A DNA stretch of 64,000 nucleotides from assembly GCA_937926105.1 (NCBI GenBank), contig CALANS010000117.1, forward strand, positions 124,001-188,000, written 5' to 3'. Shown in pieces: positions 19,081 to 26,959 of the stretch. Position 1 is the first letter of the stretch. The number at the start of each line of letters is the position of its first letter. The DNA is from an uncultured Actinomycetes bacterium. GTDB lineage: Bacteria > Actinomycetota > Actinomycetes > Mycobacteriales > Nakamurellaceae. The notes under the pieces were generated by a model. That model was not told the DNA's origin. It saw only the letters and a program-made list of their open reading frames with translations, and did no database searches. Made by a program: the position numbers and the translations under genes.

Positions 19081-19818
19081 GTGTTCATCCTGCTGCCGCC
19101 GTCGGAGACCAAGGCGATCGGCGGCGACCCCGACGCGCTCGATCTGGACTCCCTGCTGTTCCCTGAGCTCCGGAAGCTGCGGGGCGGGCTGATCTCGGCG
19201 CTTGGCAGACTGTCCCGGAATCCCTCCGCGGCACGGTCCGCACTGGGGGTAAGCGCGGCCAAGGACGCGGAGATCGCCGCCAACACCCTGCTGTGCACCG
19301 CACCGACTCTGCCGGCCGTGGCCCGCTACACGGGCGTGCTGTACGACGCGCTGGACGTTACGGGGATGACGAGCATCGAGCGATCCCGCGCGGAGGGCCG
19401 GCTACTGATCGCCTCGGCGCTATTCGGGGTCGTTCGCGCCGCCGACCGGATCCCGGCGTACCGGCTCTCCGCCGGTTCGCAGCTACCGGGCCTGGGCACC
19501 ATCGCCGCCCAGTGGCGCCCATCGTTGTCGCCACTGCTGGCATCGCTGGACGGACCGGTGGTGGACCTGCGGTCCGGCGCCTACGCGGCCTTCGCCGACG
19601 TGCCGGGCGCGATCGGCGTGCGGGTGGTCACCGAGCGGCCCGACGGTTCCCAGGCGGTGGTCAGCCACTTCAGCAAGCACACCAAGGGTCGGCTGGCCCG
19701 GGTGCTGGCCGCCAGCCGGGCCGGGTTGGAGGGGCCGTCCGACATCCTCCGGGTAGCGCGCCGGGCGGGTCTGCGCGTGGAGCGGGTCGGCGACCGCGCA
19801 TTGCAGATCGTGACGTAG
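19081..19818 (+). CDS. yaaA: YaaA family peroxide-response protein
   Basis: YaaA proteins bind DNA and in E. coli lower free iron during peroxide stress. The 245-aa product starts with the diagnostic FILLPPSETK and carries YTGVLYDALD, the long central LFGVVRAADRIPAYRLSAG block, VVSHFSKHTKGRLAR and a C-terminal RVERVGDRALQIV. I start it at GTG 19081, since upstream codons in the longer frame are unlike the family. It is divergent from proS with a 238-bp gap. Confidence 0.9.
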   Translation: MFILLPPSETKAIGGDPDALDLDSLLFPELRKLRGGLISALGRLSRNPSAARSALGVSAAKDAEIAANTLLCTAPTLPAVARYTGVLYDALDVTGMTSIERSRAEGRLLIASALFGVVRAADRIPAYRLSAGSQLPGLGTIAAQWRPSLSPLLASLDGPVVDLRSGAYAAFADVPGAIGVRVVTERPDGSQAVVSHFSKHTKGRLARVLAASRAGLEGPSDILRVARRAGLRVERVGDRALQIVT

Positions 19819-19917
19819 ACCGCCAAGCGCGCCACGACCGGGCGCGACGCGGCGATGCGCTTCGCGCAGGCGGCGCTTTGCGCAGGCCTAGTGCTTCACC
19901 AGCCCCGGTACGCAGCC

Positions 19918-22233
19918 TCAGCCGGCCCGTTCCAGCCGGACGATCACCGACTTGGACGCCGGCGTGTTGCTGATCTCGGCCACCGAGTCCAGCGGCACCA
20001 GTACGTTGGCCTCCGGGAAGTACGCCGCCACGCATCCCCTGGTGGTCGGGTAGGCCACCGCGCGGAAGCTCCGGGCGCGCCGCTCGGTGCCGCCCTCGTC
20101 GTTGACCACGTCGACGCAGTCGCCATCGGACAGGCCCCGCTCGGCAAGATCGTCCGGGTGCACGAACACCACCTTCCGGCCGCCCTTGATGCCCCGGTAG
20201 CGGTCGTTCAATCCGTAGACGGTGGTGTTGAACTGGTCGTGCGAGCGCACCGTCTGCAGCAGCAGGTGGCCGGCCGGCACCTGGACCGCGGTGGGCGGGT
20301 TGACGGTCAGGTGCGCCTTGCCGTTGTCGGTGGGGAAGGTGCGGGAGTCGTGCGGCCCGCGGGGCAGCATGAACCCGCCGGGCTGGGCCACCCGCTCCTC
20401 GTAGGCGTGGAACCCCGGCACCACGTGCTCGATGTGCTTGCGGATGACGCGGTAGTCGTCCCCCATCCGCTTCCAGCCGAGATCCTCACCGAATAGCCGC
20501 TGGCCCAGCTCGGTGACGATGGCTACCTCGCTGCGCAGATTCTTCGACCCGGGCTTCAACCTGCCGGTGGACGCGTGCACCATCGACATGGAGTCCTCCA
20601 CGGTGACGAACTGCTCGCCGGTCGCCTGCACGTCACGCTCGGTGCGACCCAGGCACGGCAGCAACAACGCCGCGGCACCGTGACACAGGTGCGAGCGGTT
20701 GAGCTTGGTGGCCACATGCACCGTCAGCTGGCAGTTCCGCATCGCGGCCTCGGTGACGGCGGTGTCCGGCGTGGCGGCGACGAAGTTCCCGCCCAACGCG
20801 AAGAACACGTCCACCTTGCCGTCCCGCATGGCCCGGATCGCGTTGACGGTATCCCACCCGTGCTCGCGCGGCGGGTCGAAACCGAACTCGTCCCGCAGCT
20901 TGTCCAGGAAGGCGTCTGGCATCTTCTCCCAGATCCCCATCGTGCGATCGCCCTGCACGTTGGAGTGCCCGCGGATCGGCGACGGCCCGGCACCGGGCCG
21001 ACCGATGTTGCCGCGCAGCAACAGGAAGTTGGTGATCTCCCGGATGGTGGGCACGGCGTTGCGATGCTGGGTCAGGCCCATCGCCCAGCACACGATGATG
21101 CTGTCCGCGGCGATCACATCGTCCGCGATCAGCTCGATCTCACCCCGGGTGAGCCCGCACTGTCGCTCGATGGTGGCCCAGTCCAGTTGGCGCCAGGCTG
21201 CGATCACGGCGTCCAGCCCGTCGCAGTAGGTGGACAGGAAGTCGTGGTCGAACACCGTGCCCGGCGCGGCATCCTCCCGCGCGGTGAGGATCTTGTTCAG
21301 TCCATTGAACAGTGCCAGGTCGCCATTGACCCGGACCGGCACCAGCCGGTCGGCGAGCTGTGTGCCGCCGCCCGCCAGCCCCTTGACCGTCTGGGGATTG
21401 TGGAACCGCCCGAACCCAGCCTCCGGCAGCGGATTGATCGCGATGATGCGAGCGCCGCGCCTCTTGGCCTCCTCCAGGGCCGTGAGCATGCGCGGGTGGT
21501 TGGTACCGGGATTCTGCCCGGCGATGATGATCAGGTCGGCGTGCTCGGCGATATCGGCCCGCGTGACGACACCCTTCCCGACGCCGATTGTCTGGGACAG
21601 CGCCGCCCCGCTGGACTCGTGGCACATGTTGGAACAGTCCGGCAGGTTGTTGGTGCCCAGCCGGCGGGCGAGCAGTTGATAGGCGAACGCCGCCTCGTTG
21701 CTGCACCGGCCCGAGGTATAGAACACCGCCCGGTTCGGGTCCGGCAGTGCCGTGAGCCGGTCTGCGACCAGTTGCAGCGCTTGGTCCCAGGCGATCGGGG
21801 TGTAGTGCGAGGCGCCGGGTGCCAGGTACATCGGGTCGGTGAGCCGACCGAAGTGTTCCAGGTGGTAGTCGTCGAGCTGCCGCAACTGCTCGACGCTGTG
21901 CTGGGCGAAGAAGTCCGGCGTGACCCGCTTGCGGGTCGCTTCCCAGGCGACGGCCTTGGCGCCGTTCTCGCAAAACTCGGCCACCTTCCGGTCGCCGGGT
22001 TCCGGGTCCGGCCAGGCGCAGCTCGGGCAGTCGAAGCCGTCCACATGGTTCATCGACAGCAGCGTTTTCACACTGCGGGCCGGACCCATCTCGGCCAGCG
22101 CGTACCGCATCGACACCGCGATCCCGGGCAGGCCGACCGCGCTGGATTTCGGTGGGCCGACTTCCGGTTCCGCATCCCGAGCCACCGGTGGGTTGCCGGG
22201 GTTCGATCCCGATAGTGCCACTGTGTCAGCCAT
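19918..22233 (-). CDS. FdhF/YdeP family molybdopterin oxidoreductase
   Basis: Molybdenum-bis-MGD enzyme related to formate dehydrogenase H and the acid-resistance protein YdeP. The 771-aa chain has FDCPSCAWPDP near 67-77, which replaces the four-cysteine Fe-S motif of true formate dehydrogenases. Molybdopterin-binding segments include FYTSGRCSNEAAFAYQ and IIAGQNPGTNHPRML. RGHSNVQGDRTMGIWE and the C-terminal molydop-binding domain (QTVRSHDQFNTTVYGLNDRYRG) complete the family pattern. No Tat signal is visible, so it is likely cytosolic. No fdhD or partner subunit is next to it. Substrate unknown. Confidence 0.9.
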   Translation of the reverse strand: MADTVALSGSNPGNPPVARDAEPEVGPPKSSAVGLPGIAVSMRYALAEMGPARSVKTLLSMNHVDGFDCPSCAWPDPEPGDRKVAEFCENGAKAVAWEATRKRVTPDFFAQHSVEQLRQLDDYHLEHFGRLTDPMYLAPGASHYTPIAWDQALQLVADRLTALPDPNRAVFYTSGRCSNEAAFAYQLLARRLGTNNLPDCSNMCHESSGAALSQTIGVGKGVVTRADIAEHADLIIIAGQNPGTNHPRMLTALEEAKRRGARIIAINPLPEAGFGRFHNPQTVKGLAGGGTQLADRLVPVRVNGDLALFNGLNKILTAREDAAPGTVFDHDFLSTYCDGLDAVIAAWRQLDWATIERQCGLTRGEIELIADDVIAADSIIVCWAMGLTQHRNAVPTIREITNFLLLRGNIGRPGAGPSPIRGHSNVQGDRTMGIWEKMPDAFLDKLRDEFGFDPPREHGWDTVNAIRAMRDGKVDVFFALGGNFVAATPDTAVTEAAMRNCQLTVHVATKLNRSHLCHGAAALLLPCLGRTERDVQATGEQFVTVEDSMSMVHASTGRLKPGSKNLRSEVAIVTELGQRLFGEDLGWKRMGDDYRVIRKHIEHVVPGFHAYEERVAQPGGFMLPRGPHDSRTFPTDNGKAHLTVNPPTAVQVPAGHLLLQTVRSHDQFNTTVYGLNDRYRGIKGGRKVVFVHPDDLAERGLSDGDCVDVVNDEGGTERRARSFRAVAYPTTRGCVAAYFPEANVLVPLDSVAEISNTPASKSVIVRLERAG

Positions 22234-22581
22234 TTCGACAGCCTAGTTCGTCAATTCGAGCCGTGCAGGGCCCGGGCCCCGACGCGATCTGCTCCGGCAC
22301 TGCCTCGGCCCCGCCTCGATCAACCGGGAAATCCGGTTGCACGCGGGGAGCGCCGGCGGCACCCTGTTTCGACCAGGTCCCAGCGGCAGCGGGCGCCGTT
22401 CGATGCGACGGGCCGTTGGCCCAGAGAGAAGCCCGGAGAGAAGGGAGCCAGCTCATGACTGTGCCGAGCGGATCAGCCCCGTCACCCATCCCCCGGCCCA
22501 CCACAGCCCGAGACCCGCGCTGACGGTCTTCGACCGTCCGCGACCGGCGCGTGGTGGGTACCCCTTGCAAGGAGACCATCC
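22234..22581. other. Gap between oxidoreductase and RIO-kinase genes
   Basis: This 348-base divergent region should hold promoters for both genes. The only coding candidate is the 22-codon frame at 22455-22523. A purine-rich patch at 22430-22450 serves as its ribosome site. I see no riboswitch or RNA gene. Confidence 0.4.
22455..22523 (+). CDS. Possible 22-residue leader peptide upstream of RIO kinase gene
   Basis: A short frame, ATG to TGA, rich in Pro/Ser/Thr, is preceded by GAAGGGAG about 8 bases upstream and ends 58 bases before the RIO-kinase start. The good ribosome site is the only support. It could be a leader peptide or chance. Confidence 0.25.
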   Translation: MTVPSGSAPSPIPRPTTARDPR

Positions 22582-23616
22582 GTGCCTCGCTTTATCCTTC
22601 CGTCCGGCGACCCTCGATCGGACAGTGCCTCCGATGACGCCTTCGACGACGCCCTGGACGCCCTGTACGACCATCAGCAAGACCGACGAGCACGCCGGCC
22701 CCGTCGGCGCAATGTTCCGGCAGCCCCGGTGCGGGTGGTGGCCGAAGGCCGCTCCGGCCGCAGCGTGGTGGACGTCGACGGCCTTGCCGACGACGAGGAC
22801 GACCCGACTGGCGCTGATGCGCGCGCCGAGCTGCGGGATGTCACGCCGGAGGCGCCGTACTCCAGCTACGACGTCGCCACCCACGGACCCGAGCCCGTCC
22901 CCGACTGGCTCGTCACCGCCCTGTCCGCACGCGACACTCCGCAGGGCAGTCTGAAATCCGGCAAGGAGGCCGACGTCAGCCTGCTCGAACGGGCCGTACC
23001 GGGGGGCGCCTCCTGCCTGCTGGCGGTGAAGACCTATCGCAGCGCCGAGCACCGGATGTTCCACCGGGATGCCGGATACGTCGAGGGCCGTCGGGTTCGT
23101 CGGTCGCGCGAGACCCGTGCCATGGCCAAGCGCACGGCGTTCGGACGGGATCTGCTGGCCGGCCGGTGGGCAACCGCCGAGTTCGGCGCGCTGTCCGCGT
23201 TGTGGACCTCCGGTGCCCGGGTCCCCTACCCGGTGCAGCTGATCGGCTCGGAGCTGATGATGCAGTTCATCGGTGCACCGGACGGGTCCGCGGCGCCCCG
23301 GCTGGCCGGATACGACGGCACGGCCGCCGATTTCACCGACCTGTGGCACGACCTGATCGCCACCCTGGAGGTGCTCGCTGCGGACGGCATGACGCACGGC
23401 GACCTGTCGGCCTACAACGTGCTGGTCGACGAGGACGGGTGCGTACTGATCGACCTGCCGCAGGTGGTGGACCTCATCGGCAATCCACAGGGCATGGAGT
23501 ACCTGGCGCGCGATTGCCAGGTGATCGCAGAGTTCTTCGCCCGGCACGGGGTCGGCTCCGCCGACGGCGACACCCTCGCTGCGCACCTGCGGCAGATCGC
23601 CACCCCGACCGGGTGA
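22582..23616 (+). CDS. RIO1-family protein kinase
   Basis: Atypical serine kinase/ATPase of the RIO family, whose eukaryotic and archaeal members mature the small ribosomal subunit. In 344 aa the kinase core is complete: nucleotide loop LKSGKEADVSLLE (124-136), Lys150 in LAVKTYR, hinge MMQFIG, catalytic loop HGDLSAYN (272-279, Asp274) and metal-binding IDLPQVVD (Asp291). A 110-residue acidic/Arg-rich N-terminus precedes it. GTG 22582 has AAGGAG 8 bases upstream. Bacterial members occur in actinobacteria and proteobacteria, and their substrates are mostly unknown. Confidence 0.88.
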   Translation: MPRFILPSGDPRSDSASDDAFDDALDALYDHQQDRRARRPRRRNVPAAPVRVVAEGRSGRSVVDVDGLADDEDDPTGADARAELRDVTPEAPYSSYDVATHGPEPVPDWLVTALSARDTPQGSLKSGKEADVSLLERAVPGGASCLLAVKTYRSAEHRMFHRDAGYVEGRRVRRSRETRAMAKRTAFGRDLLAGRWATAEFGALSALWTSGARVPYPVQLIGSELMMQFIGAPDGSAAPRLAGYDGTAADFTDLWHDLIATLEVLAADGMTHGDLSAYNVLVDEDGCVLIDLPQVVDLIGNPQGMEYLARDCQVIAEFFARHGVGSADGDTLAAHLRQIATPTG

Positions 23617-23625
23617 ATGCCGGTT

Positions 23626-25293
23626 TCAGTCCCACAGCTCCGGCGGGATGATCTTGTCGATCGCGTTGCCCAGGATCAGCATGCCGGTGGTCTTCGCATC
23701 CATCGACGGGTTGTCGCAGTCGAAGGAGACGATCATTCCGTCGCTGCCCTCGACGACGGTGCCGATCAGCGCATCCGAGCTGCCGTCGTCGGGGCTGCAG
23801 GCCAGCGCCAGGCCGCCCTCCCAGCCGTCGGTGGTGCCGTGGCAGTCGGTGGCCACGAAGTGGTAGACGGGGCCGACCGTGATCGTCACCATCTCGTCGT
23901 CGAACCAGTCCGCCTGGACCGTGGGCGATATCTCGGATCCGGGTGGCAGCTCATCGAAGCCGAACGAGCCGTAGCCGACCATGGTGGACGGGCACTCGGG
24001 CTGGTAGCCAACCGAGCGCTCCCCGATGGTGTAGCTGCTGCGCTCGGTGATCACGTCGAGGCGGCCGTCCGACGCGTCGAATTTCAGCTTCAGGGTCGCG
24101 CCGATCTGGTGGTGCCCGTCGGAGGACTCGTACGTGTAGTCGATCCAGGTCTGGGCGGAGCAGTAGGCCCAATCGCCGATCGCACGTTTCCCGGTCCGGG
24201 CGGCCGCTTCGTCCAGTGCCTTCCAGCGGATCAGCAGTGCCTTGATGCCCTGCAGTTGGCGGATCATCTGCGCGGACAGCGTGAAGCACCCGCCGTCGTC
24301 GGAGAGGTCCCAGCAACTCACCAGGCCGTCGACGATGCCGCGGATCACCGCCTTGACCGGTGGCTCCGTCCGGTCCACGGCGAACTGGGTCCATACCTCG
24401 GACTCGACCCAGACGTAGGCGTCGAAGGCGGGGTTGATGCCCCTCTCGCAGTCGCGGGCCGCCTGGGCCGCTAGCTGATTGAGCTGGTCGAGCATCTGCA
24501 CGTACAGCTCGGCCAACTGGTCCAGGCTGGTGCCAGGCGTCTTGTTGTGCGCCCGTGCGGCGGCGTGCGCCAGTTCCGCTGCCGGGCCGTCGTTCGACGG
24601 CATCTCGGCCAGCGCCTCGCCGAGTGCGGCGAACGGGCCGACGCCCGCGCCGGAGAAGTGCGAGACGTATACCGCGAGCCGGTCCGGGTCTGGCGCGATC
24701 GGGGCGGGGCGCAGGTCGAAGCCGGCGTCGCTGTAGGCGAAGCCGAGCACATCACCCTCCACCCCGGTGATCCGCAGTTCGGCCATCGCGGTGAGCTGGA
24801 GCCCGTGCGGCTGCAGGTCGACTCCGCGCAACGTGCCGTGGGGCAGGTCGAGACCGGCGATCGTGACGATGGGCGCCATCGTGATCGCCGTGTCGAACAC
24901 CAGGGCGTCGGCCGGCAGGTGCAGCGTGTAGCTGACATCGCCGGCGGTGACGGAGATGTCGCCGCCGTCCGGGCCGATCGTTTCGGTGACGGAATGGTCG
25001 GTATCGACGGTGACGGCGCTCAGCGGCGCGGCGGGGTCGATCGGGCGGATGGGCCACGGTGTGCTGTCGACCTGCTCGACCAGGTGGCGGGCAAACTCCG
25101 GCAGATCGGCGGTGTCGGAGGGTTTCTGTCGCGGCGCGCCGGCCGAAGCGCTCCCCGCCGCCGGCGCGCTGACAGTCCCGCTCGTTCCGACGGTGTCGGG
25201 CCCGGCGGGGTCCGGTCGGCCGATCGCCGAGCATCCCGACAGTGCGACCGCCACCGCGGCGATCGCCGCGACACTCATTCCGAACCTGCCCAT
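23626..25293 (-). CDS. Large lipoprotein with ZU5-like domain, function unknown
   Basis: A 555-aa predicted lipoprotein with signal peptide and lipobox ALSGC (Cys21). A Ser/Ala/Gly linker leads to a beta-rich region about 90-180 where GPDGG, YTLHLPADAL and LQPHGLQL recall the ZU5 fold. A helical middle part contains several cysteines (CERG, SCWD, GGCF). A beta-rich end carries CPSTMVGYGSFGFDELPPG and GPVYHFVATDCHG, and the chain finishes IIPPELWD. ATG 25293 has GGCGGGAG upstream; the longer frame is rejected. It is convergent with the kinase gene, 9 bases apart. I do not recognise a characterised homologue. Confidence 0.75.
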   Translation of the reverse strand: MGRFGMSVAAIAAVAVALSGCSAIGRPDPAGPDTVGTSGTVSAPAAGSASAGAPRQKPSDTADLPEFARHLVEQVDSTPWPIRPIDPAAPLSAVTVDTDHSVTETIGPDGGDISVTAGDVSYTLHLPADALVFDTAITMAPIVTIAGLDLPHGTLRGVDLQPHGLQLTAMAELRITGVEGDVLGFAYSDAGFDLRPAPIAPDPDRLAVYVSHFSGAGVGPFAALGEALAEMPSNDGPAAELAHAAARAHNKTPGTSLDQLAELYVQMLDQLNQLAAQAARDCERGINPAFDAYVWVESEVWTQFAVDRTEPPVKAVIRGIVDGLVSCWDLSDDGGCFTLSAQMIRQLQGIKALLIRWKALDEAAARTGKRAIGDWAYCSAQTWIDYTYESSDGHHQIGATLKLKFDASDGRLDVITERSSYTIGERSVGYQPECPSTMVGYGSFGFDELPPGSEISPTVQADWFDDEMVTITVGPVYHFVATDCHGTTDGWEGGLALACSPDDGSSDALIGTVVEGSDGMIVSFDCDNPSMDAKTTGMLILGNAIDKIIPPELWD

Positions 25294-25559
25294 GCTGACT
25301 GCTCCCGCCTGTCGGTGACTGCCCGGTCGACCATCGGCCTGCGACGCGATGCTGGCGACTACCGGGATGAACAGGACGTTAATGGAGCGATGCGCCGATT
25401 CGGCGCGGTCCCGAGGGTTCTGGCGCACATTACGGATCAACTCGGCTGCGCCGATCACCGGGCTGGGACGGCCGCAGGGCTCGGGCGGCGCTTCGCGGCC
25501 CGGTAGTACGGTCACGACGGAGTGTGATTGCTCGCGAGCCCCGATTGAAGGGATGGACC

Positions 25560-26102
25560 ATGAGCCTGGATCGACCGACCGCCCCCGACCCGTACGACCT
25601 GTTGCCCGCGGTGGCGTCGTTCTCGCTGACCAGTGACGACGTGGTCGACGGGCAGCCGCTGAGCAGGACGCACGTGTTCGGGCCTAGCGACCCTGGTGGC
25701 GACAACCGATCCCCGGCGCTGGCATGGTCGGACTTTCCGACCGGCACGCAATCGTTCGCGGTGACCTGCTTCGACCCGGATGCCCCGACGCCGTCGGGCT
25801 TCTGGCACTGGGTGGCCGTGGACATCCCAGCTGCGGTGACGGCGCTGGCGAGGGACGCCGGTCGCGGCGACGACGGGCTCCCGGCCGGGGCCTTCCACGC
25901 GCGCAACGATTTCGGCAACCTGCGCTACGACGGCAGCGCACCGCCGGCCGGCGACGTGGTGCATCGGTACTTCTTCGTGGTGCATGCGGTGGACGTGCCC
26001 GCCCTCGGCGTGGACGCGTCGGCCAGCCCGGCGGTGGTGTCGTTCAACCTGGTGTTCCATACCCTCGCGCGTGCGGTGCTGGTGGGCACGTTCGCCCACT
26101 GA
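25560..26102 (+). CDS. YbhB/YbcL-type phosphatidylethanolamine-binding-like protein
   Basis: PEBP/Raf-kinase-inhibitor-like fold protein of 180 aa. The ligand-pocket motifs are present: NRSPALAWSDFPTGTQSFAVTCFDPDAPT (D-x-D-x-P), GFWHWVAVDIP, the NDFGNLRYDGSAPP loop, and HRYFFVVHAVDVP. ATG 25560 is preceded by GAAGGGAT. Bacterial members have no settled function. It stands alone on the plus strand, convergent with the pentapeptide gene. Confidence 0.9.
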   Translation: MSLDRPTAPDPYDLLPAVASFSLTSDDVVDGQPLSRTHVFGPSDPGGDNRSPALAWSDFPTGTQSFAVTCFDPDAPTPSGFWHWVAVDIPAAVTALARDAGRGDDGLPAGAFHARNDFGNLRYDGSAPPAGDVVHRYFFVVHAVDVPALGVDASASPAVVSFNLVFHTLARAVLVGTFAH

Positions 26103-26145
26103 GCGGCTTTCGCGCTGCTGCCGGGTGCGCCGGTAACGATCGACG

Positions 26146-26814
26146 TCAGCCCGGTGGCGTGGCCGGTCCCCAGCGCCAGCGGTGACGGCGCTGCGGGTCG
26201 TCGGTCGCGGGATCGAACAGCGACACCTCCGTGGCGCCGCTGCGCCGTAGCCAGTCGACCAGGCCAGCACCGCTGACGTCGTAACGGACTCCGGCGGCCA
26301 TCACCACCGCCGGATCGTCAACCACGGTGCCCATCGCTCCGGTTACGTCGCCGTCGCCGAGCAGCGCCGCGGCGAATTGGGTGCGCTCCAGGTCGATCTC
26401 GCGGAGCGAGGCGCCGCGCAGGTCGGCCCTGGTCAGATCGGCGCGGCACAGGAACGCGCGGTCCAGGCGGGCGCCCTGCAGGGTCGTCCCGCTCAGCGCG
26501 GCCCTGGTCAGATCGACACCGACCAGCGATGCCTGCGCCGCCGACACCCCGTCCAATTCGGCCTTCACCAGGCGCGCCCCGTCCAGGCGAGCGCCGGTCA
26601 GGACGCATCCGCTCAGCACGGCCCGCAGCAGCGCCGCCTCCCTCAGGTCCGCGCCCGAGAGGTCACAGTCGACGAACTCGACCTCGCTGAGATCCGCACC
26701 GGCCAACTGCGCGCCGGCCATCGAGGCTCCGCTGACACTCCAGCGTCGACCGGTCCGCCCGCCGCTGTCCAGCCAGGCCCGGTGCCCTGCCAGCGGGTCC
26801 GTGGGTGCATTCAC
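26146..26814 (-). CDS. Pentapeptide-repeat protein
   Basis: A 222-aa protein whose central 120 residues are A(D/N)LxG-type five-residue repeats (AQLAGADLSE, SGADLREAAL, GARLDGARLV, ADLTRADLRG), predicted to form a right-handed quadrilateral beta-helix. A short N-terminal section (about 30 aa) and a non-repeat C-terminal domain of about 65 aa flank it. GTG 26814 has GGAGG 5 bases upstream, and the longer frame crosses an 18-bp tandem repeat. It is the gene downstream of the PrsW/toxin-like gene (145-bp gap). Known relatives protect gyrase or act as scaffolds; a protective role here is only a guess. Confidence 0.85.
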   Translation of the reverse strand: MNAPTDPLAGHRAWLDSGGRTGRRWSVSGASMAGAQLAGADLSEVEFVDCDLSGADLREAALLRAVLSGCVLTGARLDGARLVKAELDGVSAAQASLVGVDLTRAALSGTTLQGARLDRAFLCRADLTRADLRGASLREIDLERTQFAAALLGDGDVTGAMGTVVDDPAVVMAAGVRYDVSGAGLVDWLRRSGATEVSLFDPATDDPQRRHRWRWGPATPPG

Positions 26815-26862
26815 GCTGCCTCCTTCGCCGCTCACCGCGGCGTCACCATGCCGATCGTCGCG

Positions 26863-26916
26863 GCTGGTTGCCTCGTTGTAGCTGGTTGCCTCGTTGTACC
26901 TGGTTGCCTCGTCGCG
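26863..26916. repeat. Three 18-bp tandem repeats
   Basis: Unit GCTGGTTGCCTCGTTGTA occurs at 26863-26880 and 26881-26898, with a diverged third copy at 26899-26916. It fills much of the 145-bp gap between the PrsW-fusion stop and the pentapeptide gene start. Confidence 0.9.
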
Positions 26917-26959
26917 GCTGGTCGGCCCTCGTGCTGGGTCGTCACATCGTGGTGGGTCG

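Noticed and set aside
20575..22215. 546-codon plus-strand frame opposite the molybdoenzyme
   Set aside because: Antisense of a conserved oxidoreductase with clear motifs; composition is typical of GC-driven shadows.
19918..22233. Classical formate dehydrogenase catalytic subunit
   Set aside because: The N-terminal four-cysteine Fe-S motif is absent and FDCPSCAWPDP is typical of the FdhF/YdeP side family, so a formate-specific role is not claimed.
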